A DNA stretch of 34,908 nt from Actinomycetes bacterium (lineage in GTDB: Bacteria; Actinomycetota; Actinomycetes; JAJZTN01). A program made the position numbers and the translations under genes. Below are positions 17,462 to 31,361 of the stretch, piece by piece (within the stretch, counting starts at the first letter, position 1; every line of letters begins with the position of its first letter). The notes under the pieces are model-generated. The model saw only the letters and a list, made by a program, of their open reading frames with translations, searched no databases and was not told the DNA's origin. The stretch lies in the NCBI GenBank assembly GCA_021848885.1, contig JAJZTN010000007.1, positions 1 through 34,908 of the forward strand, given 5' to 3'.

Positions 17462-19058
17462 GCGCCAGCCTCCGCCTACGCTTCGGCGGTGCCGCGGCCG
17501 AAGCCCTCGACCGGCACGTGCCCGGGCTCGTGCAGGCCAAGGTGGCTTCCGCGCTGGCCGCCGGCGACCCGACCTTGTGGGGCGAGCGGGCGCGGGCGGA
17601 GGCGAGCATCCGGCTGGGCTGGGTGCACCTTCCGCACAGCTCGCGTCCACTTCTCGCCACGGTCGAGACGCTGCGAGCCGAGCTGGTCGGTCAGGGCCTG
17701 GACCACGTGGTGCTGGCTGGCATGGGCGGCTCGTCGCTGGCCCCCGAGGTCATCGCCGCCACCGCCGGGGTGAGGCTGACCGTGCTGGACTCCACCGACC
17801 CGGACCAGGTGCGTGCGGCCCTGGCACAGAGGCTCGAGCGCACCGTCGTGGTGGTGTCCTCCAAGTCCGGTACGACGTTGGAGACCGACTCGCAGCGCCG
17901 GGCCTTCGAGGCAGCCTTCGTGGCGGCCGGCATCGACCCGGTCGGCCGGATCGTGGTGGTGACCGACCCCGGCTCGCCGCTGGAGGCATCCGCTCGCGAC
18001 GCCGGGCACCGGGTCTTTACCGCGGACCCGAACGTGGGGGGCCGCTACTCGGCGCTGACCGCCTTCGGTCTGGTCCCCTCCGGGCTGGCCGGGGTGGACA
18101 TCGGGGCGCTGCTGGATGAGGCCGAGGCGGCGATGGCCGGGCTGGCCGCCGACGATCCCGCCAATCCGGCCCTGCGCCTGGGGGCCGCACTGGCGGGCAC
18201 CGACCCGCTGCGCGACAAGGTCGTGCTCGTCCCGGACGGCACTGCCGCGATCGGGCTGGGTGAGTGGATCGAGCAGCTCGTCGCCGAGTCCACCGGCAAG
18301 GACGGCACCGGTCTGCTGCCGGTGGTCCTGGCCTCCCCCGAGGACCCCGAGGCGGCCGGCGGTTCCGATCTGCTGGTGGTGCGATTGACGGGTGAGGGCC
18401 GCTCGGCCGCCCTCACCGGCCCGGCGGAGGTCAGCATGTCCGGGCCCCTGGGGGCTCTCATGCTGCTGTGGGAGCACGCGACGGCGGTTGCCGGTCGGCT
18501 GCTGGGCATCAACCCGTTCGACCAGCCGGACGTGGAGAGCGCCAAGGCCGCCGCCCGCGACCTGCTGGCCGCCCGGCCGCAGCCGGAGCCGGCCAGCTTC
18601 GTCGAGGACGGGGTTGCGGTGCGGGCGACGGCGGGCCTGCTCGACGGGGTCGTCGACCTCGCCGGTGCGGTGGCCGCGCTGCTGGGGCAGCTCAGCCCGG
18701 ACGGCTACCTGGCGGTGATGGCCTATCTCGACCGCGTCGGGGAGGCGGGCCTGGCCGAGGTGCGGGCCGGTCTGGCCCGCCGCACCAACCGGCCGGTGAC
18801 CTTCGGTTGGGGCCCGCGCTTCCTGCACTCCACCGGGCAGTACCACAAGGGCGGGCCGGCCAATGGCGTCTACCTGCAGATCACTGGGGTCGCTCGCCAG
18901 GATCTGGCGGTTCCGGGTCGTCCGTTCAGTTTCGGTGAGCTGATCGCCGCGCAGGCGTCGGGGGACGCCCAGGTGCTGGCCGGGCGCGGCCGCCCGGTGC
19001 TGCGGCTGCACGTCCTGGACAGGACCCGAGGGCTCGCGGCGCTGCGCAGGGTGCTCAG

Positions 19059-19062
<4 letters not shown>
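17458..19062 (+). CDS. pgi: Glucose-6-phosphate isomerase, actinobacterial tal-pgi-zwf-cluster type
   Basis: GTG at 17458 overlapping the tal stop (GTGA); [67 protein letters not shown]. Confidence 0.9.
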
Positions 19063-20587
<1,525 letters not shown>

Positions 20588-20591
<4 letters not shown>

Positions 20592-21535
20592 TCATCGACC
20601 TGCCCTCCACCACCACCGCGGCTGTCAACAAGGCGCTCATCGACCTGCGGGAGAGCGGCGGGGCCATCGCGCTGGGTCGTGTCCTCACCCTGGTCGTCGT
20701 CGCTGACGAGGAGCATGCCGAGCCGGCGATCCAGGCGGCCAACGACGCCAGCCGCGAGCACCCCTGCCGGATCATCGTGCTGGTCCATGCCAGCGCACGC
20801 GGCGGGGCACGGCTGGACGCGCAGGTCCGGGTCGGTGGTGACGCCGGGGCCAGCGAGGTCATCGTGCTCCGGATGTTCGGCAAGCTGGTCGGGCACGGCG
20901 CCTCGGTGGCCGTTCCCTTCCTGCTCTCCGACGCCCCGGTGGTCGCCTACTGGCCCGGGGAGCCGCCGGCGGTCCCGGCCGAGGACCCGGTAGGGGCCAT
21001 GGCCCAGCGACGCATAACCGACGTGGCCGAGTGCCGCACCCCGGTCGCCGCGCTGCGCGACCGGGGGATGTCCTACCGCCCGGGCGACACCGACCTGGCG
21101 TGGAGCCGCACGACGCTGTGGCGGGGCCTGCTGGCGGCCGCGCTGGACCAACCGCCGCACGAGCGGGTCACTGCGGTCAGGGTCGTCGGCGGCTCGGACA
21201 GCCCGAGCACCGACCTGCTGGCCGCCTGGCTGGGCCTGTCGCTGCGCTGCCCTGTCACGCGGGTCAAGGCTCGCGCGGGAGTCGGCATCCTCAGCGTGCG
21301 CCTGGTGCGCAGGTCCGGTCCGATCGACCTGGACCGCCCCGACGGTGCGACCGCGACGCTGAACGCCCCAGGCCAGCCGGAGCGGCGTATCGCGCTGCCG
21401 CGGCGCACCACCAGCGAGAGCCTGGCCGAGGAGCTGCGCCGGCTGGACCCGGACGAGGTCTATGCCCGGGTGCTCACCAAGGGGCTGGCCCGGCTGACCG
21501 GCCCGCGCCCGGGCGCGGCGGCAGCGGAGGGCTGA
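20588..21535 (+). CDS. opcA: Glucose-6-phosphate dehydrogenase assembly protein OpcA
   Basis: 315 aa following zwf with stop/start overlap; LPSTTTAAVNKALIDLRESGGAIALGRVLTLVV. Confidence 0.93.
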
Positions 21536-21539
21536 GACC

Positions 21540-22319
21540 GTGTCCGCCGCACCGACGGTGCTGGTGCACCGCGACCCTGAGCTGCTGGCCCGGGCGGCTG
21601 CCGCGCGCCTGGTGACCCGGCTCGTCGACGCCCAGGCCGCTCGCGGCCGGGCGAGCCTGGTGCTCACCGGCGGCGGTGTCGGGACGGGCGCTCTGGCGGC
21701 GCTGGCGGCCACGCCCGCCCGGGACGCGGTGGACTGGGCACAGGTGGAGGTGTGGTGGTCCGACGAGCGTTTCCTGCCGGGTGGGCACCCGGACCGCAAC
21801 GAGACCGCGGCCCGTGCTGCACTGCTGGACCATGTCGGGGTGGACCCCGCGAGGGTGCACCCGATGCCCGCCAGTGACGGGCCCGACGGCGCGGACGTGG
21901 ACGCGGCGGCCCACCGCTACGCGGACCTGCTGCGTGCGGCCTCCCAGCCCGAGGACCACGGGGCGGTGCCCCGCTTCGACATCCTGCTGCTCGGCATGGG
22001 CGCGGACGGGCATGTCGCATCCCTGTTCCCCGAGCACGCGGCCACCTACGACGAACGCTCGGTTGTCGCCGTGCGCGGTGCCCCGAAGCCACCACCGACC
22101 CGGCTCAGCCTGACCCTGCCGGCACTGTGCGCGGCCGAGGAGGTGTGGCTGCTCGTCGCCGGTGCGGAGAAGGCCGCGGCGGTGCGGCTGGCCCTGGGTG
22201 GGGCCGGCCCGCGTCAGGTGCCGGCCGCAGGGGTCGGCGGGCGCCGCGCCACGTTGTGGCTGCTGGATCGTGCCGCGGCGAGTCAGGTCGCAGGTTTGGG
22301 GCGGATCGCCTCACCGTGA
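21540..22319 (+). CDS. pgl: 6-phosphogluconolactonase
   Basis: 259 aa; VEVWWSDERFLPGGHPDRNETAARAALLD, FDILLLGMGADGHVASLFPEHAA. Confidence 0.94.
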   Translation: MSAAPTVLVHRDPELLARAAAARLVTRLVDAQAARGRASLVLTGGGVGTGALAALAATPARDAVDWAQVEVWWSDERFLPGGHPDRNETAARAALLDHVGVDPARVHPMPASDGPDGADVDAAAHRYADLLRAASQPEDHGAVPRFDILLLGMGADGHVASLFPEHAATYDERSVVAVRGAPKPPPTRLSLTLPALCAAEEVWLLVAGAEKAAAVRLALGGAGPRQVPAAGVGGRRATLWLLDRAAASQVAGLGRIASP

Positions 22320-22332
22320 CCGGCTCGCCCCC

Positions 22333-22444
22333 TGCCGGGTCGTGCCGGTGCCGGGTCGTGCCGGTGCCGGGTCGTGCCGGTGCCGGGTCCGGTGGCGCGC
22401 CCGGGGCGGGCCGGTGCCGGGTCCGGTGGCGCGCCCGGGGCGGG
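22333..22444. repeat. Nested tandem repeats in the convergent pgl-rbpA intergenic region: 16-bp unit x3 plus partial, then 34-bp unit x2
   Basis: TGCCGGGTCGTGCCGG at 22333, 22349 and 22365; TGCCGGGTCCGGTGGCGCGCCCGGGGCGGG at 22381 and 22415. Confidence 0.95.
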
Positions 22445-22451
22445 CCTGAGG

Positions 22452-22802
22452 TCAGTACGGCCGACCCGTCCTGCGCAGCTTCTCCAACGCCTCCTCGAGG
22501 ATCGCGGCGCCGTCGGCGTCGCTGCGCCTCTCCTTCACGTAGGCAAGATGGGTCTTGTAGGGCTCGTTGCGCGGCGGGGCCGGTGGGTTCTCCTCGTCCC
22601 GCCCGGCCGGCAAACCGCAGCGGGGGCAGTCCCACTCCTCGGGCACCTGCATCCCCGGCTCCTCGGAGAAGCTGGGCCGCGTCTCATGCCCGTTGGCGCA
22701 CCAGTAGGAGACGTGGAAGCGCGGCGCGGCGTCGCCGCGCTCGGCCTCCCCCATCGGCCCGGCGCCCACCCGGCTGCCCCTGATCGCACTACCACTAGCC
22801 AC
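22452..22802 (-). CDS. rbpA: RNA polymerase-binding protein RbpA
   Basis: 116 aa; GSAIRGSRVGAGPMGEAERGDAAPRFHVSYWCANGHETRPSFSEE...VPEEWDCPRCGLPAGRD...EPYKTHLAYVKERRSDADG. Confidence 0.94.
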   Translation of the reverse strand: MASGSAIRGSRVGAGPMGEAERGDAAPRFHVSYWCANGHETRPSFSEEPGMQVPEEWDCPRCGLPAGRDEENPPAPPRNEPYKTHLAYVKERRSDADGAAILEEALEKLRRTGRPY

Positions 22803-22845
22803 GGGTCGGTCTCCTCACGCTCAGTCGATCCTCGGCTCGGGCCGG

Positions 22846-23085
22846 TCAGCTCTTCATCAGCAGGCCGAGCGCGATGACGCACGCCGCCCACAGCAGCCCG
22901 GTGATGATGGTCAGCCGGTCGAGGTTCTTCTCCACCACCGAGGAACCGCCGAGGCTGGAGGTCACCCCTCCTCCGAACATGTCCGAGAGCCCGCCGCCCT
23001 TGCCCTTGTGCAGCAGCACCAGCACGACCATGAGCACGCTGGTGAGGACGAGGATGGCCGAGACGACGTACTCGAGGATGGACAC
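22846..23085 (-). CDS. secG: Preprotein translocase subunit SecG
   Basis: 79 aa; two TM segments around LLHKGKGGGLSDMFGGGVTSSLGGSSVVEKNLDRLT. Confidence 0.93.
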   Translation of the reverse strand: MSILEYVVSAILVLTSVLMVVLVLLHKGKGGGLSDMFGGGVTSSLGGSSVVEKNLDRLTIITGLLWAACVIALGLLMKS

Positions 23086-23148
23086 GGTGACGGGCTCTCC
23101 GGATCGGGTCGGCCGAGGGTGCGGGCAGGCGGGATGCGATCAGCTTCC

Positions 23149-23207
23149 GCCGCACCCCTGACCCCCGGGTGCAGGGACGCTGAGGTCAAGGATAGGTCAG
23201 GGGCGGC
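23149..23207 (-). repeat. Inverted repeat at the tpiA 3' end, tpiA-secG intergenic region
   Basis: GCCGC(AC)CCCTGACC (23149-23163) pairs with GGTCAGGGGCGGC (23195-23207): 13-bp stem with a 2-nt bulge and 31-nt spacer; no U-tract. Confidence 0.6.
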
Positions 23208-24007
23208 TAGTCCTCGGCCACGACCTGGTCGGCGAAGCGGCAGATGGCGGTGAACTCCTCCGCGTCGATGCTCGCCCCGCCCACCAACGCCCCGTCGATA
23301 TCAGGCTGGGCCATGATCCCCGCGACATTGCTGTCCTTGACCGAGCCGCCGTAGAGCACCCGCGCGGCGGCAGCCAGCTCCGCGGAGTAGGTCTGGCGCA
23401 GGCGGGTCCGGATGGCCGCGCACACCTCCTGGGCGTCAGCGGGTGTGGCGACCTCACCGGTGCCGATCGCCCAGACCGGCTCGTAGGCGATGACGACCTC
23501 GCTGGCGGCCTCGGCCGGCACCCCGGCCAGGGCAGCGTCGAGCTGGGCCAGGGTGTGCTCGACGTGGCGGCCCTCCTGCCGCACCGCCAGACCCTCCCCC
23601 ACGCACAGGATCGGTGCGAGCCGGTGGCGCAGCGCCGCGGCGAGCTTGGCGGCCACGACGGTGTCGTCCTCGGCGTGGTACTGGCGGCGTTCGCTGTGTC
23701 CCACCACGACGTAGCTGCAGCCCAGCCGGGCCAGCATCGCCCCGGACACCTCACCGGTGAAGGCCCCGGCGTCATGCACCGAGAGGTCCTGGGCGCCGTA
23801 GCGGATGTCCAGACGGTCACCGTCGACCAAGGTCTGGATGGAGCGCAGGTCGGTGAAAGGCGGCAGTACCGCCACCTCGACCTTGGTGTAGTCGTGACGG
23901 CGGTCCTTCAGCGCCCAGCCCAGCTTCTGCACCAGGCTAATGGCCTCCAGGTGGTTGAGGTTCATCTTCCAGTTGCCCGCCATGAGCGGGACCCGCACCG
24001 TCGTCAT
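23207..24007 (-). CDS. tpiA: Triose-phosphate isomerase
   Basis: 266 aa; [63 protein letters not shown]. Confidence 0.97.
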   Translation of the reverse strand: MTTVRVPLMAGNWKMNLNHLEAISLVQKLGWALKDRRHDYTKVEVAVLPPFTDLRSIQTLVDGDRLDIRYGAQDLSVHDAGAFTGEVSGAMLARLGCSYVVVGHSERRQYHAEDDTVVAAKLAAALRHRLAPILCVGEGLAVRQEGRHVEHTLAQLDAALAGVPAEAASEVVIAYEPVWAIGTGEVATPADAQEVCAAIRTRLRQTYSAELAAAARVLYGGSVKDSNVAGIMAQPDIDGALVGGASIDAEEFTAICRFADQVVAED

Positions 24008-24010
24008 GGC

Positions 24011-25201
24011 TCAGTCCTCCAGCACCGACAGGCCCGGCAGCGTGGCGCCCTCGAGATACTCCAGGCTGGCCCCGCCACCGGTTGAGATGTGCCCGAAGGC
24101 GCCCTCGGAGAAGCCCAGACGGCGTACGGCGGCGGCCGAGTCCCCGCCCCCGACAACGGTCAGCCCGTCGACCTCGGTCAGGGCCTGGGCCACCGCTCGG
24201 GTGCCCTCGGCGAACTCGGGGATCTCGAAGACCCCCATCGGGCCGTTCCAGAAGACCGTGCGAGCCGAGCGGATCTGCTCGGCGAAGGCCGCCGCCGAGG
24301 CCGGACCGATATCCACCCCGATCGCCTCTGCGGGGATGGCGTCGGTGGCCACGACGTGGTGGGTCGCGCCGGGGCGCACCGAGTCGGTGACCACCACGTC
24401 GGTGGGCAGGACGATGTCCACGCCGCGCCGGTCGGCCTCGGCGAGGTAGCCACGCACCGTCTCCACCCGGTCTGCCTCCAGCAGGCTGCGCCCCACCTGA
24501 TGCCCGGTGGCTGCCAGGAAGGTGAACACCATGCCACCGCCGACGAGGATCCGGTCGGCCTTGCCGAGCAGGTTGGCGATGACCCCGAGCTTGTCGGAGA
24601 CCTTCGCGCCACCGAGCACGACCGCGAAGGGGCGGGCCGGGTCGACGGTGAGGCGGCGCAGCACCGCCACCTCGGCGAGCACCAGACCACCGGCGGCATG
24701 CGGCAGCCTGGCGGCCACGTCGTAGACGCTGGCGTGCTTGCGGTGCACCGCGCCGAAACCGTCGGAGACGAAGGCGTCGGCCATGCCGGCGAGGGTGTCG
24801 GCGAGCTGGGCGCGCTCGGCGTCGTCCTTGCTCGTCTCCGCCGGGTTGAACCGGACGTTCTCCAGCACGGCGACCCCGCCCGGGGCCAGGCCCGCCACCG
24901 TCGCCTGGGCATGCGGGCCCACGGTGTCGGTGGCGAAGGCGACCGGCGCGCCGAGCAGCTCGCCGAGCCGGGTGGCCACCGGGGCCAGCGAGAAGGCCGG
25001 GTCGGGGGCACCCTTGGGACGGCCCAGGTGTGCGATCACCACGACGCGGGCCCCGGCCGCGCGCAACCGCTCGATCGTGGGCAGCGAGGCACGGATGCGG
25101 CCCTCGTCGGTTATCACCGTGCCCTCCAGCGGCACGTTGAGGTCACAGCGGACCAGCACGCGCTTGCCGTGCAGGTCGCCGAGGTCATCGATGGTCAGCA
25201 C
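24011..25201 (-). CDS. pgk: Phosphoglycerate kinase
   Basis: GTG at 25201 ([27 protein letters not shown]), [53 protein letters not shown]. Confidence 0.96.
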   Translation of the reverse strand: MLTIDDLGDLHGKRVLVRCDLNVPLEGTVITDEGRIRASLPTIERLRAAGARVVVIAHLGRPKGAPDPAFSLAPVATRLGELLGAPVAFATDTVGPHAQATVAGLAPGGVAVLENVRFNPAETSKDDAERAQLADTLAGMADAFVSDGFGAVHRKHASVYDVAARLPHAAGGLVLAEVAVLRRLTVDPARPFAVVLGGAKVSDKLGVIANLLGKADRILVGGGMVFTFLAATGHQVGRSLLEADRVETVRGYLAEADRRGVDIVLPTDVVVTDSVRPGATHHVVATDAIPAEAIGVDIGPASAAAFAEQIRSARTVFWNGPMGVFEIPEFAEGTRAVAQALTEVDGLTVVGGGDSAAAVRRLGFSEGAFGHISTGGGASLEYLEGATLPGLSVLED

Positions 25202-25238
25202 AGGGCCTCCGCGTTCGTCCTCTGGTGGCGGCCCGGAC

Positions 25239-27421
<2,183 letters not shown>

Positions 27422-27424
27422 GGG

Positions 27425-28426
27425 TCAGATCCTCCCAGGGGGTCGAGGGTGGGCGAACGCCTCCGCGAAGGCGTGCGCGAGTCGGGTGGGGTCGTGCCGG
27501 GTGGCGTCATCGCGGCGGGCGACCTCGCGCACGAGCAGCTCGGCGCCGAGCGCGGCGGCCAGCTCGCCCAGCGAACCCGCGTCGCGGGCCTGACCGGTGT
27601 CGGCGATGACGACGTCGATCCGCAGGGCCGGTGCGTGCTTGGCGAGCACCTGCAGGTGCTGTTCCGGGGAGAACCCCGCGGTCTCCCCGATCTGCGGCAC
27701 CAGGTTGAGCACCACCGCCCGGCGCGCGCTGGTCTCGACCAGTGCGGCGGCCAGGTCGGGGACCAGCAGGTGCGGGATGACCGAGGTGAACCAGGAGCCT
27801 GGCCCCAGCACGACCCAGTCGGCATAGCGCACCGAGGTCAGCGCCTCCGGGCAGGCCGGAGGTTGGTCGGGCACCAGCCGCAGACCGCTCACCCGACCCC
27901 GGGTGGTCGCGATCGCGACCTGGCCGGACACCTGGGTGGTCTCCCCAGGCCGCTTCGGGTCTGCGCCGACGACGCTGGCCTGCAGGTCCAGGGGCACCGA
28001 GCACATCGGCAGCACCCGGCCATGCGCTCGTAGCAGCCGCCCGACCAGGTCCAGCGCCGCGACGGTGTCACCGAGCAGGTCCCACAGCGCGACGATGAGC
28101 AGGTTGCCGACCGAGTGCCCGTGCAGGTCCCCGTCGCCGGAGAAGCGGTGCTGCACCACGTCGCTCCAGGTTCGACCCCACTCGTCGTCCCCGCACAAGG
28201 CGGCCAGAGCCATCCGCAGGTCCCCCGGCGGGAGCACGCCCAGCTCGCGGCGCAGCCTCCCGCTGGAGCCTCCGTCGTCGGCGACCGTCACGACCGCCGT
28301 CAACCGGTCGGTGACCCGGCGCAGCGCACTCAGCGAGGCCGCCAGGCCGTGCCCGCCGCCGAGGGCGACGACGGCCGGGCCGGTGCGCGGGACAGCGGCA
28401 GGGGCGTTGCTGGCCGGGCTGCTCAC
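27425..28426 (-). CDS. yvcK: YvcK/CofD-like gluconeogenesis factor
   Basis: GTG at 28426; VALGGGHGLAASLSALRRVTDRLTAVVTVADDGGSSGRLRRELGVLPPGDLRMAL; between whiA and rapZ. Confidence 0.94.
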   Translation of the reverse strand: MSSPASNAPAAVPRTGPAVVALGGGHGLAASLSALRRVTDRLTAVVTVADDGGSSGRLRRELGVLPPGDLRMALAALCGDDEWGRTWSDVVQHRFSGDGDLHGHSVGNLLIVALWDLLGDTVAALDLVGRLLRAHGRVLPMCSVPLDLQASVVGADPKRPGETTQVSGQVAIATTRGRVSGLRLVPDQPPACPEALTSVRYADWVVLGPGSWFTSVIPHLLVPDLAAALVETSARRAVVLNLVPQIGETAGFSPEQHLQVLAKHAPALRIDVVIADTGQARDAGSLGELAAALGAELLVREVARRDDATRHDPTRLAHAFAEAFAHPRPPGRI

Positions 28427-29316
28427 TCGCGCCCCAGGTCGCGGTGCACGACCACCACGTCCACCTCGTCGGCCATGAGGGCCTCGGCAACCGCCTCCGC
28501 CATGGCCACGGAGCGGTGCTTGCCACCAGTGCAACCCAGCGCGATGGTCGCGTAGCGCTTGCCCTCCCGCCGGTAGCCGTCGGTGACCACCTGGAGCAGC
28601 TCGTGGTAGAGCCCGAGGAACCGAGCCGAGCCGGGCTGGGAGAGCACGTAGTGGCGCACCGCCGGGTCCATCCCCGTCTGTGGACGCAGCTCCGGCACCC
28701 AGTGCGGGTTGGGCAGGAAGCGCATGTCGGCGACCAGGTCGGCGTCGACCGGCAGACCGTACTTGAACCCGAAGGACATCACCGTCACCCGCAGCCTGGG
28801 CTCCGGCTCGGCGTGGAAGGCGTTGACCATCTTCTCGGCCAGCTGGTGCACGTTGAGGTCGCTCGTCTCGATGACGATGTCGGCCTCCCCGCGCAGGTCG
28901 CGCAGCATCTCCCGCTCCCGGGTTATCCCGTCGATCACGCGACCCTCGCCCTGCAACGGGTGTGGTCGGCGCACCGCCTCGAATCGGCGCACCAGCACCT
29001 CGTCGCTGGCCTCCAGGAAGAGGATCTGGGGCTCGTCGCCGTCTCGGGCGAGATCCTCCAGCGCGTCGGTCAGCTCGGTGAAGAACGAGCCGCTACGTAC
29101 GTCGACCACCGCTGCGATGCGTGGCACGGCACCCTGGGTCCGGCCACCGAGATCGGCCAGCCGGGGAAGCAGCTCCGGCGGCAAGTTGTCTACGACGTAC
29201 CAGCCAAGGTCCTCCAGGACGTTAGCCGCTGTGGTGCGCCCGGCCCCGGACATGCCGGTCACGATGAGCAGCTCGGGTGCGTGCGAGGCCGGCGCCCGGC
29301 GAGCGGGACTGGTCAC
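28423..29316 (-). CDS. rapZ: RNase adapter / nucleotide-binding protein RapZ (YvcJ)
   Basis: GTG at 29316; [74 protein letters not shown]. Confidence 0.95.
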   Translation of the reverse strand: MTSPARRAPASHAPELLIVTGMSGAGRTTAANVLEDLGWYVVDNLPPELLPRLADLGGRTQGAVPRIAAVVDVRSGSFFTELTDALEDLARDGDEPQILFLEASDEVLVRRFEAVRRPHPLQGEGRVIDGITREREMLRDLRGEADIVIETSDLNVHQLAEKMVNAFHAEPEPRLRVTVMSFGFKYGLPVDADLVADMRFLPNPHWVPELRPQTGMDPAVRHYVLSQPGSARFLGLYHELLQVVTDGYRREGKRYATIALGCTGGKHRSVAMAEAVAEALMADEVDVVVVHRDLGRE

Positions 29317-31325
29317 GAGGACTCCGTGCGGTCGGGTTCGGATGACGTTACGCCACCGTCTGGCCCGCACGGCGCCTCGGCGAGGATCTCACCGGTACCG
29401 AGGTCGACCGCGGGGGTCTCGCAGGTGTCAGCTCGCAGCACCGCCGCGATGCGGCCGGCCATCGTCGGGCCGACCCCGGGCACCTCGGCGAGCTCGTCCA
29501 GGCTGGCCTGTCGGGCCCGACTGATGGAGCCGAAGTGCCTGCGCAGGGCTGCCTGGCGAGCCGGTCCCAGCCCTGGCACATCCTCTAGCGTGCTGCGGGT
29601 CGCCGCCCTGCCGCGGCGTTGCCGGTGGTAGGTGATGGCGAACCTGTGCGCCTCGTCGCGGACCCGCTGAAGCAGGTAGAGCCCCTCGCTCGTCCGGGGC
29701 AGCACGACCGGATGCTCCTGCCCGGCCAGCCAGAGCTCCTCCAGCCGCTTGGCCAGGCCGACCACCGCGACGCCGGTGACACCGAGGTCGCGCAGGGCGG
29801 CGCTGGCCGCACCGACCTGCGGGCGACCGCCGTCAACCACGACGAGGCCGGGCGGGTAGGCGAAACGGCCCCGGCTGCCGCCACCCCGGCCGGGCTCCGC
29901 CGGGGTCTGGTCTGGGGCAGGCTCGCCCGTCTGCCGGCGGAACCGGCGCGAGAGCACCTCCCGCATCGCCGCGGTGTCGTCATGGCCGAAGTCGCCACGG
30001 ACCTGGAACCTGCGGTAGTCCGCCCGGCGCGCAAGGCCGTCCTCGAACACCACCATCGAGGCCACCACGTGCTCGCCCTGCAGGTGGGAGATGTCGAAGC
30101 ACTCGATCCGCAGCGGCGCCTCGGGCAGCCCGAGAGCGTCCTGGATCTGCGCCAGCGCCGCGCTGCGGCTGCTCAGGTCCCCGCTGCGGCGGGCCTTGTG
30201 CAGGGTCAGGGACTGCTCGGCGTTCCTGGTCACTGTTTGCAGCAGCGACCTCTTGTCGCCGCGCTGCGGGACCCGCACGCTGACGCGGGATCCGCGCAGT
30301 CCGGACAACCAGGCCTGCACGGCCTGAAGGTCGGCCGGGGGCTGGGGCAGCAGAACCTGCCGGGGCACCGAGTCCGACCAGCTGCCGTCCCGGTCGCCGT
30401 AGAGCTGCTGGAGGAAGCGCTCGAGCAGCTCAGGCGTGCTGACCTCCTCCACCTTCTCGACCACCCAGCCACGTTGCCCACGGACCCGCCCGTCACGGAC
30501 GTGGAAGACCTGCACGGCGGCCTCCAACACGTCCTCGGCCAGGCCCACGACGTCGGCGTCGGTGCCGTCGCCGAGAACGACCGCGTTGCGCTCGATGGCC
30601 CGCTCGAGCGCTTTGATGTCGTCGCGGAGCCGGGCCGCGCGCTCGAAGTCCAGCGCGGCGGCGGCCTGGCGCATCGACCGCTCGAGCCGGCGCAGGTAGG
30701 TGCCGGTCTGCCCGGCCATGAAGTCGCAGAAGTCCTCGACGATGCCACGGTGCTCCTGCGCCGACACCCTTCCGACGCAGGGTGCGGAGCACTTCCCGAT
30801 GTCACCGAGCAGGCAGGGCCGGCCGGAGCGGGCGGCCCTGCGGAACACCCCGGTCGAGCAGGTGCGGGCCGGGAACACCCGCAGCAGCAGATCCAGGGTG
30901 TCCCGGATCGCCCAGGCGTGCGCGTAGGGACCGAAGTAGCGGGTGCCCTTGCGCTTGGCCCCGCGCATGACCTGCAGCCGCGGGAACTCCTCCGCGAGAG
31001 TCACGGCGAGGAACGGGTAGCTCTTGTCGTCGCGGTAGCGCACGTTGAACCGGGGCTCGAACTCCTTGATCCAGGAGTACTCCAGCTGCAGGGCCTCGAC
31101 CTCAGTGGCCACCACCGTCCAGTCGAGGGAGGCGGCGGTGGTCAGCATCGTCTGGGTGCGCGGGTGCAGCCCGGCCAGGTCGGCGAAGTACGACGAGAGC
31201 CGCTGGCGCAGGCTCTTGGCCTTGCCGACGTAGATGACCCGTCCGTGCTCGTCGCGGAACCGGTACACCCCCGGTGTGTCGGGGATCGTGCCGGGCGCTG
31301 GACGGTAGGTGGACGGGTCGGGCAC
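29313..31325 (-). CDS. uvrC: Excinuclease ABC subunit UvrC
   Basis: 670 aa; GIY-YIG domain [31 protein letters not shown]-terminal HhH domain. Confidence 0.97.
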   Translation of the reverse strand: MPDPSTYRPAPGTIPDTPGVYRFRDEHGRVIYVGKAKSLRQRLSSYFADLAGLHPRTQTMLTTAASLDWTVVATEVEALQLEYSWIKEFEPRFNVRYRDDKSYPFLAVTLAEEFPRLQVMRGAKRKGTRYFGPYAHAWAIRDTLDLLLRVFPARTCSTGVFRRAARSGRPCLLGDIGKCSAPCVGRVSAQEHRGIVEDFCDFMAGQTGTYLRRLERSMRQAAAALDFERAARLRDDIKALERAIERNAVVLGDGTDADVVGLAEDVLEAAVQVFHVRDGRVRGQRGWVVEKVEEVSTPELLERFLQQLYGDRDGSWSDSVPRQVLLPQPPADLQAVQAWLSGLRGSRVSVRVPQRGDKRSLLQTVTRNAEQSLTLHKARRSGDLSSRSAALAQIQDALGLPEAPLRIECFDISHLQGEHVVASMVVFEDGLARRADYRRFQVRGDFGHDDTAAMREVLSRRFRRQTGEPAPDQTPAEPGRGGGSRGRFAYPPGLVVVDGGRPQVGAASAALRDLGVTGVAVVGLAKRLEELWLAGQEHPVVLPRTSEGLYLLQRVRDEAHRFAITYHRQRRGRAATRSTLEDVPGLGPARQAALRRHFGSISRARQASLDELAEVPGVGPTMAGRIAAVLRADTCETPAVDLGTGEILAEAPCGPDGGVTSSEPDRTESS

Positions 31326-31361
31326 GTCGACACCCTACGTGCGGGTGGCGACCGGGACGGG

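Noticed and set aside
22374-22877. Plus-strand ORFs running through the pgl-rbpA repeats
   Set aside because: Translations are the repeat DNA plus antisense of rbpA; not credible genes.
28423-29316. RapZ Walker A with Arg in place of Lys (GMSGAGRTT)
   Set aside because: Arg at this position is, to my knowledge, usual in actinobacterial RapZ/YvcJ proteins, so it is not a defect.
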